This document shows positions 1 through 5,806 of a stretch of 6,634 nt of DNA, piece after piece. The position numbers and the translations under genes are program-made. Each line of letters begins with the position of its first letter. The first letter of the stretch is position 1. The notes below the pieces were generated by a model that did no database searches, was not told where the DNA came from, and saw only the letters and a list, made by a program, of their open reading frames with translations. The stretch covers positions 1-6,634 of the forward strand of contig JARFQM010000300.1 of assembly GCA_029287755.1 (NCBI GenBank), in the 5' to 3' direction. The stretch comes from Desulfofustis sp. (GTDB lineage Bacteria; Desulfobacterota; Desulfobulbia; Desulfobulbales; Desulfocapsaceae).

Positions 1-1173
1 TTCAACGATCTTGATTTTCTTGTTGTACCAGTTCATAAAGGCTGACGTCAGCAAACTGAAGGTAAGGTAGACAACCATCATCATGGCTACCCCTTCGACC
101 GCCTGACCAGTCTGGTTGATGGTGGTACCGGCAACCTGGACGAAATCGGGATAGCCGATGGCCACTGCCAGCGAGCTGTTCTTGGTAAGGTTCAGAAGCT
201 GGCTGGTGAGCGGCGGGACAATAACCCTGAGGGCCTGCGGAAAAATGACCAGCTTGAGCACCAGCCCCGGTTTGAGACCGATCGACATGGCCGCTTCGGT
301 CTGGCCGTGACTGATGGACTGAATACCGGCGCGCACGATCTGGGCTATAAAGGAAGCGGTATAGAGCACAAGGCCGATAAGCAGGGCGGAAAATTCAGGG
401 CTGATATTCCTGCCGCCCTGGAAGTTAAAACCTTTGAGTACCGGCACGTCCATCTCGGTCGGCGCCCCGTTGAGAATCCAGGTGAGAAGGGGAAGACCAA
501 GCAGTATTCCCAGCCCGACCCAGAAGGTTGGGAATTGCTGGCCGCTTCTTTCCTGTCGTTTGACCGCCCAGCGATGGACCAGCCAAACAACGATACAGGC
601 TGCCACGAAAGCGAGGCCGATATAGCTCCAGACCGGATCAGAGGCCGGTACCGGAAAATCGATGCCCCGGTTGGTGATGAAGACACCGGTGATCGGGTTG
701 AGCGCTTGACGGGGAGCGGGAAAGATCTCATAAAACAGGGCATAGAAGAAAAAAAGCTGCAACAGTACTGGGATATTCTGAAACAACTCCACGTACATGG
801 TGCCGAATCTGGAGATCAGCCAGTTGGTAGACAGTGTACAGACGCCGATAAAGGTGCCCAGAATGGTCGTCAGGATCATGCCGACGAGGGACACCTTCAG
901 GGTATTCAGGACACCGACCAGCAGAGCGCGGCCATAGGTGTCGGCGGCCGAATACTCGATCAGCGATTCACCGATCTCGAATGCCGCTTCCTTCTCTATG
1001 AAACCGAAGCCGCTGGCAATCGACTGCTTCTCCATGTTGATCTGCACGTTGGAGATCAGGTAATAGCCGATAAAGGCGACAAATGCGGCAGTGACTATCT
1101 GGTAGAGAATTGCCCTGGTCTTCTCATCGTTCCAGAAATATGTTTTGGCGTTGCTGTTCTGCTCCGAAGACAT
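1..1173 (-). CDS. aapQ: General L-amino acid ABC transporter permease (AapQ/BztB type), 3' end cut by the window edge
   Basis: This is one of the two inner-membrane permeases of a polar amino acid ABC importer; it should pair with an AapM-like permease and an AapP-like ATPase beyond the left edge. The frame is open for 391 codons from the ATG to base 1. Family members are about 390-400 residues long, so only a few codons and the stop are missing. I see about eight hydrophobic segments, including residues ~22-41, 83-111, 134-151, 184-200, 219-234, 260-278 and 363-383. The inner-membrane permease 'EAA' loop is clear: E293-A-A, then G299, with F311-P312 further on. The large segment between the early helices and the EAA region, including the PVPASDP stretch near 174-180, separates AapQ/BztB from short HisQ-type permeases. 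It lies 116 bases downstream of aapJ. The ribosome binding site before this ATG is weak; TM1 begins just after the start, so a later start is unlikely. Confidence 0.93.
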   Translation of the reverse strand, partial: MSSEQNSNAKTYFWNDEKTRAILYQIVTAAFVAFIGYYLISNVQINMEKQSIASGFGFIEKEAAFEIGESLIEYSAADTYGRALLVGVLNTLKVSLVGMILTTILGTFIGVCTLSTNWLISRFGTMYVELFQNIPVLLQLFFFYALFYEIFPAPRQALNPITGVFITNRGIDFPVPASDPVWSYIGLAFVAACIVVWLVHRWAVKRQERSGQQFPTFWVGLGILLGLPLLTWILNGAPTEMDVPVLKGFNFQGGRNISPEFSALLIGLVLYTASFIAQIVRAGIQSISHGQTEAAMSIGLKPGLVLKLVIFPQALRVIVPPLTSQLLNLTKNSSLAVAIGYPDFVQVAGTTINQTGQAVEGVAMMMVVYLTFSLLTSAFMNWYNKKIKIVE

Positions 1174-1198
1174 AAACAGAAAACCCGGTCTTGAAAGA

Positions 1199-1262
1199 AC
1201 CCTTCGAGGGTGAGAACGGCGCGGCAGCCGTCCTGCCCCTGCCGGCCTCTCGACCGGCAGGG
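1199..1262 (-). promoter_or_regulatory. Three small stem-loops in the aapJ-aapQ spacer
   Basis: The 116-base spacer between aapJ and aapQ holds three consecutive inverted repeats. They are CCCTGCCGG (1237-1245) with CCGGCAGGG (1254-1262), nine perfect pairs and an 8-base loop; ACGGC (1216-1220) with GCCGT (1227-1231); and ACCCT (1199-1203) with AGGGT (1207-1211) around a 3-base loop. On the minus strand the strongest stem is not followed by a run of T; the last is followed only by TTCTTTC. An efficient terminator is therefore not supported. Stem-loops after a binding-protein gene commonly protect its mRNA or limit read-through, giving more binding protein than permease. That role is inferred here. 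Confidence 0.5.
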
Positions 1263-1289
1263 AGCAGAGGGAAAAAGATTGTAAGATGT

Positions 1290-2318
1290 TTACTTGAACG
1301 GCGGTGAATACATCAGGCCGCCGTCGGTCCACAGGGCGTTGAGGCCGCGCTCGATGCCAAGCGGCGTGTTGACGCCGACATTACGCTCGAACACCTCGCC
1401 GTAGTTGCCCACCTGCTTGATGATATTGTAGGCAAATTTTTCATCGATCCCAAGGGCGGCGCCGTTGCCGGGAGAAACTCCCAGAAAACGTTGAATTTTA
1501 GGATCTTTTGATTTAAGCATCTCATCTACGTTTGCTGAGGTAATACCCAGTTCCTCAGCATTAATCATCGCCAGTACCGAATAATTGACGATGTCCTTCC
1601 ACTGATTGTCGCCATGGCGGACAGCCGGCGCCAGAGGCTCCTTGGAGATGATCTCCGGCAGGATCGCATAATCTTCAGGTTTCGGGGCACTTGCCCGGAG
1701 TCCGGCGAGCTGAGAGGCATCAGAGGTCAGCACGTCGCAGCGGCCGGCCCAGAAGGCCTGGGAAAGCTCCGCAGTATTCTCGATGGTGACCGTTTTCCAT
1801 TCCATATTGTTTGAGCGGAAAAAATCGGCGGCATTCTGCTCGGTGGTCGTTCCGGGCAGGACGCAGACGGTGGCGCCGCCGAGTTCCTTGGCGCTCTTTA
1901 CGCCAAGCGCCTTGGGAACCATGAAGCCCTGGCCGTCGTAGTAGTTGACCTGGACGAAATCGAGGCCCAGCGAGGTGTCGCGGCCCAGGGTCTGAGTACA
2001 GTTTCTGGTCAATACGTCTATTTCTTTTGACTGCAGAGCGGTGAAACGGGTCTTGGCCGTCAGGGGGGTATAACGCAGCCGGTCCTTGTACTCACCGAAT
2101 ACGGCGACGGCGATAGCTCGGGCCGTATCGACATCAAGCCCCTTCCAGACCCCTTTCTGATCGGCCTTACCGAACCCGAACAGGTCACCGTTTACGCCAA
2201 CTTGGATAAACCCCTTGGCCTGCACATCTTTTAGAGTATCACCGTTGTCGGCGAATGCGAGTCCTGCAGACACCGCTACCAGTGAACATCCGATAAAAAG
2301 ACTTTTCCAAAGCTTCAT
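1290..2318 (-). CDS. aapJ: Periplasmic general L-amino acid-binding protein (AapJ/BztA type)
   Basis: This is the substrate-binding component of the AapJQMP importer, acting in the periplasm and delivering polar L-amino acids (glutamate, aspartate and relatives in characterised members) to the permeases. The 342-residue length matches the family (~340). Residues 1-23 form a Sec signal peptide: K2/K5, a hydrophobic core, and AFA before the cut at D24. The body is a family 3 solute-binding fold (SBP_bac_3). The opening GVNGDLFGFG (41-50), the GVWKGLDVD segment (56-64), YYDGQGFMV (126-134) and the C-terminal GNYGEVFERNVG (304-315) are typical of AapJ/BztA. C152 and C194 match positions that are usually cysteine and may form a disulfide. 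C107 in TRNCTQT sits where relatives often have threonine. The ATG is preceded by GGAGGG at 2323-2328 with good spacing. C11 in FIGC is too close to the N-terminus for a convincing lipobox. Confidence 0.94.
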   Translation of the reverse strand: MKLWKSLFIGCSLVAVSAGLAFADNGDTLKDVQAKGFIQVGVNGDLFGFGKADQKGVWKGLDVDTARAIAVAVFGEYKDRLRYTPLTAKTRFTALQSKEIDVLTRNCTQTLGRDTSLGLDFVQVNYYDGQGFMVPKALGVKSAKELGGATVCVLPGTTTEQNAADFFRSNNMEWKTVTIENTAELSQAFWAGRCDVLTSDASQLAGLRASAPKPEDYAILPEIISKEPLAPAVRHGDNQWKDIVNYSVLAMINAEELGITSANVDEMLKSKDPKIQRFLGVSPGNGAALGIDEKFAYNIIKQVGNYGEVFERNVGVNTPLGIERGLNALWTDGGLMYSPPFK

Positions 2319-2322
2319 TATT

Positions 2323-2328
2323 CCCTCC
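2323..2328 (-). promoter_or_regulatory. Ribosome binding site of aapJ
   Basis: On the minus strand GGAGGG lies four bases before the ATG of aapJ. It is a near-consensus Shine-Dalgarno sequence and fixes this start. It contrasts with the weak site before aapQ, which fits stronger translation of the binding protein than of the permease. Confidence 0.8.
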
Positions 2329-2347
2329 AGACAAGTGTTGTGAGTTT

Positions 2348-2363
2348 CGGGAAGAATTTCCCG
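2348..2363 (-). repeat. Hairpin in the probable aapJ leader
   Basis: CGGGAA (2348-2353) and TTCCCG (2358-2363) are perfect inverted arms around a 4-base loop, about 30 bases upstream of the aapJ start codon. The element falls just downstream of the candidate -10 box at 2368-2373. It could be an operator at the start of transcription or a 5' mRNA hairpin. The dyad is visible; its role is inferred. Confidence 0.4.
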
Positions 2364-2367
2364 GATT

Positions 2368-2397
2368 CTTAAACTGTACTGCTCTTAGGTGATTCAA
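2368..2397 (-). promoter_or_regulatory. Candidate sigma70 promoter for aapJQ
   Basis: On the minus strand TTGAAT (2392-2397) and TTTAAG (2368-2373) are separated by 18 bases. Each matches four of six consensus positions. The pair lies 50-80 bases upstream of the aapJ start codon and downstream of the dyad cluster at 2411-2445, a sensible layout for a regulated promoter. The match is weak, and I found no convincing sigma54 (GG-N10-GC) alternative. Confidence 0.3.
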
Positions 2398-2410
2398 GCC
2401 CCACAAGGGC

Positions 2411-2445
2411 ATCACACTGTGATACCACAGATACCAGGCCCCTGG
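2411..2445. promoter_or_regulatory. Operator-like cluster of dyads and a tandem repeat upstream of aapJ
   Basis: Three ordered elements are packed into 35 bases. ATCACA-C-TGTGAT (2411-2423) is a perfect 13-base dyad. GATACCA occurs twice (2421-2427 and 2430-2436), a 9-base period. CCAGG-CC-CCTGG (2434-2445) is a second perfect dyad. The cluster ends 13 bases upstream of the candidate -35 box of aapJ. The first dyad carries TGTGAT-like half-sites in the opposite arrangement to a CRP/FNR-family site, so I do not assign a regulator. Binding is inferred from symmetry and position only. Confidence 0.4.
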
Positions 2446-2481
2446 CAACAGATGGGTTCGGTGCACTTATTTTTTATTTTC

Positions 2482-2518
2482 AAAAAACAGCGACTCACCA
2501 ACCACTGGTTTGGGCCGC
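2482..2518 (-). terminator. Probable intrinsic terminator after the glk-pilZ pair
   Basis: Read on the minus strand, GCGGC (2518-2514) pairs with GTCGC (2494-2490) including one G-U pair. Inside it, CCAA-A-CC pairs with GGTTGG around an AGT loop, giving about eleven pairs with small bulges. Two bases later comes a run of six T (2487-2482). It lies about 105 bases past the stop of the PilZ gene and before the aapJ promoter region, as expected for separating the two transcription units. The bulged stem makes the call moderate. Confidence 0.45.
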
Positions 2519-2622
2519 TTCCACATTTTTGCGAGGCACGCGACCAGACTGCCACTGTCGATCTGAAGCGGCCGCTTTGCTCTGTGACTGGGGCGGAGTG
2601 TCTTCTCAGAACACGCAGAAGG

Positions 2623-3039
2623 TCAGCGCCTCAGCCTTTCGGCCCCGACCCTGAGACCGGTGATGTTGCGGACGACGTAGCGGGTATCGGGGAGGAGATT
2701 GGAATTCCAACTGCAGGTGAGGTGAATTTCATGTCCTACCGACAGCAGTTTCAGGGATTTACCGGTTGGCAATTCAAAACCGATCCCCTTGGATGAGAGA
2801 TCTTTCAGCGTAACCTCGACCTCCCTGCCATCGCGTGTTTTCAAAGTCAGTTTGCCGGCATGGTGGACCCGTTGCTCCGGACGCCTGTTGAACAGGGCGC
2901 GGGTCATCTCGCCGCAATTGTGGCAGCGGATGGTCTTTCTTCTGATATCGGGAATGATCGAGTTCCTCCGTGCCCCGCATGAAGGGCACTTGAACAACAG
3001 CCGCCGGTCCTGAATCTTGAACTCTTTTGTTTTTGGCAT
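2623..3039 (-). CDS. Zinc-ribbon PilZ domain protein (putative c-di-GMP receptor)
   Basis: This is a small soluble cytoplasmic protein of 138 residues with two parts. Residues ~16-45 form a four-cysteine zinc ribbon (C18-P-S-C21 and C39-H-N-C42). Residues ~50-130 form a PilZ domain with both c-di-GMP-binding signatures: R53-x3-R57 and D80-x-S82-x-x-G85 (DLSSKG). Since both signatures are intact, nucleotide binding is likely; the output partner is unknown. No membrane segment or extra catalytic domain is present. The ATG is preceded by AAGGAGA (3044-3050) at ideal spacing. The gene starts 19 bases after the glk stop, so the two are probably cotranscribed, while its own strong ribosome binding site allows independent translation. 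The N-terminal ribbon may bind nucleic acid or protein. I know no established function for this architecture. Confidence 0.85.
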   Translation of the reverse strand: MPKTKEFKIQDRRLLFKCPSCGARRNSIIPDIRRKTIRCHNCGEMTRALFNRRPEQRVHHAGKLTLKTRDGREVEVTLKDLSSKGIGFELPTGKSLKLLSVGHEIHLTCSWNSNLLPDTRYVVRNITGLRVGAERLRR

Positions 3040-3058
3040 ATTCTCTCCTTCCCCAGGC

Positions 3059-4075
3059 TCAGTCGAGTCGAGCTTTACTCATTTCCATGGCCGACAATAC
3101 GGCACCGTAAAGGGCCGTCCGGGGGGTTAAAATAACATGCACCGGCCACTTCAGGCTGAAATCACGAAACCTTCCCCGGTGGGCGACTGCTTCGAGGAAA
3201 TCTTCCTGCTGAAGCCTGGGCAGAATACGCGGGGGGATGCCGCCGCCGAGATAAATTCCGCCGCGCGGCAGAATGGTGATCGCCATGTTGCTGATCGCAG
3301 TGCCCAGGGTGGAGACGAACAAATCCAGGGTGGCTGTGCAGATCTCAGCCTTCTGCGTCAGCGCCGCCTGGACGATAACCGGTGTTTTGTCCTGGACCTG
3401 GGTCAGTTCGGTGGTCAGCCAGTTGGGCTCATAATACTCACCGGTGTCCAATAAAAACTCATAAATATTAGGCAGATGCCTGCCCGAACAGAGGCGCTCG
3501 AAACTGACATGGCGATAACGAGACTGCAGATAGGTGAGCAGTTCGACCTCCCGCGGGGTACGGGGAGCAAACGAGGTGTGGCCGCCCTCGCTGGCCAAGG
3601 CCTTATAGCCCGATCCTGTCCAGACCAGAAAGGCGGTTCCCAGGCCGGTTCCGGGGGCAACCACGGCAATATTTCCGCGCCGTTCGGCACGGCCCGGATT
3701 CAGGGTGTGGAGATCTTCACTGTCAAGGTGGGGTACGGCCGTGGCAATCGACTCCAGATCGTTGATCAGGGTCACCTCAGCGATCTTGAAGCGGTCGCTG
3801 ATCGACCGGGCACTGATCTGCCAGGGCAGGTTGGTGATCTGCGAGGTCTGCCTGTCCACCGGGCCGGCTACCCCGAAACAGGCGACTGAGGGGATTGCAG
3901 CGGTCTTTGCCAGAAACTCCTCGATTACTGACTCCAGAGAATCATAATCTTTGCTGGGGTAGCGGGTCTCGTAAAGCGGACCGGTACCGATGCCCTCGGT
4001 TTCAGAAAAAAGTGCCAGCACCGTCTTGGTGCCGCCAATGTCGCCTGCCAGTATCATAGTCTGGTTCTGATGCAC
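3059..4075 (-). CDS. glk: Glucokinase (E. coli Glk type)
   Basis: Catalyses ATP-dependent phosphorylation of glucose to glucose 6-phosphate in the cytoplasm, the entry step for free glucose. The sequence shows the actin-like kinase layout: phosphate-1 motif GDIGGTKT (11-18), GVAGPV (68-73), N105-D106 carrying the predicted catalytic aspartate, the phosphate-2 motif PGTGLGTA (141-148), the sugar-contact stretch E163-GGH166, E193 in the SFERL segment, and the adenosine-side GGG (277-279). This pattern is the bacterial Glk family (PF02685) and not ROK: the ROK zinc-binding CxCGxxGC motif is absent. The longest frame starts at GTG (4075) and gives 338 residues. An ATG at 4057 would give 332 residues and starts closer to GDIGGT, as in relatives. 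GAGGTG lies ~11 bases before the GTG, whereas AGGAG lies 17 bases before the ATG, so the start is unsettled. The PilZ gene follows after 19 bases. Confidence 0.92.
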   Translation of the reverse strand: MHQNQTMILAGDIGGTKTVLALFSETEGIGTGPLYETRYPSKDYDSLESVIEEFLAKTAAIPSVACFGVAGPVDRQTSQITNLPWQISARSISDRFKIAEVTLINDLESIATAVPHLDSEDLHTLNPGRAERRGNIAVVAPGTGLGTAFLVWTGSGYKALASEGGHTSFAPRTPREVELLTYLQSRYRHVSFERLCSGRHLPNIYEFLLDTGEYYEPNWLTTELTQVQDKTPVIVQAALTQKAEICTATLDLFVSTLGTAISNMAITILPRGGIYLGGGIPPRILPRLQQEDFLEAVAHRGRFRDFSLKWPVHVILTPRTALYGAVLSAMEMSKARLD

Positions 4076-4204
4076 TCCTGGTGGTTCACCTCAACCCCGC
4101 ATAGAGAGTATCTTACAACAAATTGTCTGCAAAAGGGAAATTAGCAGGGGTGAACGGCAGCCAAAGAGGAGATCATATGTGACGGGAGAACTCGAATGAG
4201 AATG

Positions 4205-4228
4205 GGGACACAATACCCAAGGTGTCCC
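4205..4228. repeat. REP-like palindrome 1 (GGGACAC...GTGTCCC)
   Basis: GGGACAC (4205-4211) and GTGTCCC (4222-4228) are perfect 7-base inverted arms around a 10-base loop. The element lies in the non-coding spacer between korC and glk. No T run follows on either strand, so it is not an intrinsic terminator. It shares the GGGACA arm with the palindrome at 4271-4294, suggesting members of one repeat family. Short GGGGACAC-type palindromes resemble the REP sequences mobilised by RAYT transposases; copies elsewhere in the genome cannot be seen here. Confidence 0.5.
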
Positions 4229-4270
4229 TCTGTTACCAGTCAGGTCTGCAGGCGCGACATGTCTGCTTGC

Positions 4271-4294
4271 GGGACACCATGGGCATGATGTCCC
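4271..4294. repeat. REP-like palindrome 2, immediately after the korC stop
   Basis: GGGACA (4271-4276) and TGTCCC (4289-4294) enclose an inner CATG-GG-CATG (4278-4287), giving a two-tier hairpin with a single C/A mismatch between the tiers. It starts 3 bases beyond the korC stop codon (minus strand) and could stabilise the 3' end of the kor transcript. No T tract follows, so Rho-independent termination is not supported. Between the two palindromes a GTCTGCnnGCG sequence is repeated directly (4244-4254 and 4261-4271) and GACATGTC (4256-4263) is self-complementary. Confidence 0.5.
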
Positions 4295-4296
4295 CC

Positions 4297-4848
4297 TTAC
4301 TCGGCATACTCAAATCCCATCTCGAAACCGATATCGAGCGCCATCTGGTTGCCAGCCATGAAGGCGGGCGGGAACTTGTCGGCCAGCACCTTCTCCACCG
4401 AGCCCTTCTTGACGATGCCGCGCATGCCGATCAAGGCGCCCAGCACGCAGATGTTGAGCACCACCGGGTTGCCGATCTCAGAGACCACCGTCTGGTAAAG
4501 GGGCAGTTCGATCTGACGGGCGTCCACCCTCCGGGTAGTAGTGACGAACTTCTTGTCGGAGATCAGCAGCCCCCCGGGACGGATCAAACCCGAAAACTTG
4601 GAGTATGCTTCCTGGGTCATGCAGATCAAAATGGAGGGTTGGGTGATCTTGGGCATGTTGATCGGTCCGTCGGCGATGATCACATCGGCCCGGGTCGCCC
4701 CGCCTCGGGCCGCCGCCCCATAGCTCTGGGACTGTACCGCCTCGAGCCCCTCGTGCAGCACCGCCGCCTCGGCTAAAATGATCGCCGCACTGACCAGCCC
4801 CTGGCCCCCTGATCCGGAAAATATTATTCGATACCGTGTGATTTCCAT
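4297..4848 (-). CDS. korC: 2-oxoacid:ferredoxin oxidoreductase gamma subunit (KorC-like)
   Basis: This is the gamma subunit of a CoA-dependent 2-oxoacid:ferredoxin oxidoreductase (POR gamma fold, PF01558), 183 residues long and complete at the usual size for KorC. The glycine-rich opening GSGGQG (12-17) and the QSYGAAARGGATRAD segment (41-55; relatives have QSYGxxARGG) identify the family. The gamma domain of such enzymes interacts with CoA and the rest of the heteromer. No cysteine motifs for iron-sulfur clusters are present, as expected, since cluster binding lies in the beta and delta subunits. The ATG is preceded by GAGAGGAG, but about 13 bases away, longer than optimal. The gene lies 154 bases downstream of korB, an atypical gap for subunits of one complex, and ends next to palindrome 4271-4294. 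Substrate (2-oxoglutarate against branched-chain or other 2-oxoacids) cannot be settled from this subunit. Confidence 0.87.
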   Translation of the reverse strand: MEITRYRIIFSGSGGQGLVSAAIILAEAAVLHEGLEAVQSQSYGAAARGGATRADVIIADGPINMPKITQPSILICMTQEAYSKFSGLIRPGGLLISDKKFVTTTRRVDARQIELPLYQTVVSEIGNPVVLNICVLGALIGMRGIVKKGSVEKVLADKFPPAFMAGNQMALDIGFEMGFEYAE

Positions 4849-4918
4849 GTCGATCTACCCACTCCTCTCTTTACTATCTTTAAAAATTGGGGTTTTCGTT
4901 CAGAATCGAGGCGCGGGA

Positions 4919-4967
4919 GGAAATTTTACCGCAGGCACATAACTGATATGTCGAGGATAAAATTTTC
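4919..4967. repeat. Long imperfect inverted repeat in the korB-korC gap
   Basis: AAATTTTA (4921-4928) and TAAAATTT (4958-4965) are perfect outer arms, extended by a G-U and a G-C pair to 4919/4967. Inside, ACATA (4937-4941) and TATGT (4947-4951) form an inner stem around ACTGA. The arms as a whole read as related ~21-23 base sequences, so this looks like one degenerate hairpin and not two chance dyads. The flanking DNA (4849-5002) is AT-rich, contains no credible gene and has no terminator-like T run right after the stem on the minus strand. A smaller dyad, ACAAT-TTTT-ATTGT (4996-5009), overlaps the korB stop codon. Confidence 0.5.
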
Positions 4968-5002
4968 ACTCGCAACAAAGAGACTGGACGAAAGGACAAT
5001 TT

Positions 5003-5803
5003 TTATTGTGCCGTCGCTCGCTCAACCAGCTCGGCATATGCTTCGCAATATTCGGGCAAGATCTTCTCAACAAATACGCCGCGCTCAATCAGCTCCGGGT
5101 CGTCCTGTTTTTTCTTCGAACCCACCGGTACGGTCCCGTCCTTGAAGGAGTTCATCATATCCACCGCCGAGCCCTTCCTGTTTTTGCGCCCGAAGTAGGT
5201 CGGGCACTGGCTCAACACTTCGAGCACCGAGAAGCCGTTGTGGCTGATCGCTTTTTTCAAGAGGCTCTGCAGCTGCTTCACGTGATAGACCGTGGTCCGG
5301 GCTACAAAGGTCGCCCCCGCGCCAGCTGCCAGCTCCACCGTATCGAATTCACGGTCGATGTTGCTATACGGCGCGGTCGTCGCCTTGGTGCCGACCCCGG
5401 ACAAAGGAGAAAACTGCCCCCCGGTCATTCCGTAAGTCCGGTTGTTCATCACCAGGGCGGTAATATTGATATTGCGTCTGGCCGCATGGATAAAATGGTT
5501 GCCGCCGATTGCCAGGGCGTCGCCGTCGCCCATGGGCACGATCACATTGAGAGACGGCTTGGACAGCTTCACCCCGGTGGCAAAGGCCAGGGCCCGGCCG
5601 TGCAGGGTGTGCAGGCTGTGGAAATCGACGTAGCCCGAGATGCGCGACGAACAGCCGATGCCCGAGACCATGACCATGTCCCGCTTCTTGATGCCCAGGC
5701 CGTCCACCGCTCTGACCAGCGCGTTGAGGACGATGCCGTGGCCGCAGCCGGCGCACCACATGTGCGGAAAGAACCGCTCTCTCAGATAGTATTTCACATC
5801 CAT
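5003..5803 (-). CDS. korB: 2-oxoacid:ferredoxin oxidoreductase beta subunit, TPP-binding (KorB-like)
   Basis: Binds thiamine pyrophosphate and a [4Fe-4S] cluster and carries out oxidative decarboxylation of a 2-oxoacid to the acyl-CoA, passing electrons to ferredoxin; the reverse carboxylation is possible in anaerobes. The 266-residue length is usual for KorB. C17-A-G-C20, C51 (in GIGCSS) and C200 (in SQCPTYF) match the four cluster ligands of this subunit. The TPP/Mg motif runs from G92-DGD to N120-N121. The HSLHTLHGRALAFATG stretch (62-77) is strongly conserved in beta subunits. The ATG follows the korA stop by 3 bases, with GGGGGA upstream inside the end of korA, indicating translational coupling. 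Identification as a beta subunit is firm. Preference for 2-oxoglutarate is inferred from the overall KorAB type; a branched-chain or other 2-oxoacid is possible. Confidence 0.9.
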   Translation of the reverse strand: MDVKYYLRERFFPHMWCAGCGHGIVLNALVRAVDGLGIKKRDMVMVSGIGCSSRISGYVDFHSLHTLHGRALAFATGVKLSKPSLNVIVPMGDGDALAIGGNHFIHAARRNINITALVMNNRTYGMTGGQFSPLSGVGTKATTAPYSNIDREFDTVELAAGAGATFVARTTVYHVKQLQSLLKKAISHNGFSVLEVLSQCPTYFGRKNRKGSAVDMMNSFKDGTVPVGSKKKQDDPELIERGVFVEKILPEYCEAYAELVERATAQ

Positions 5804-5806
5804 GAC

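Noticed and set aside
307..1194. A 295-codon open frame on the plus strand opposite aapQ
   Set aside because: The minus strand encodes an unmistakable permease here; the plus-strand product is low-complexity, hydrophilic and without domain marks.
2286..2318. A possible lipoprotein signal (FIGC, residues 8-11) in AapJ
   Set aside because: The cysteine comes after only a few hydrophobic residues, and a normal signal peptidase I site (AFA before D24) follows; Gram-negative relatives have soluble periplasmic proteins.
2566..2577. A perfect 12-base palindrome AAGCGGCCGCTT between the PilZ gene and the terminator
   Set aside because: It cannot form a good RNA hairpin (four pairs once a loop is allowed), has no T tract, and one such GC-rich palindrome is not remarkable alone.
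2389..2796. A 135-codon plus-strand frame across the aapJ upstream region and the 3' end of the PilZ gene
   Set aside because: It overlaps a conserved gene antisense, covers the terminator and dyad cluster, and shows no recognisable motif or good ribosome binding site.
4137..4175. An 11-codon leader-peptide-like frame on the minus strand upstream of glk
   Set aside because: There is no ribosome binding site, no run of a regulatory codon and no attenuator following it.
4222..4776. A 184-codon plus-strand frame opposite korC and reading through the REP-like palindromes
   Set aside because: Antisense to a conserved gene, with a His/Asp/Gly-rich composition typical of a shadow frame.
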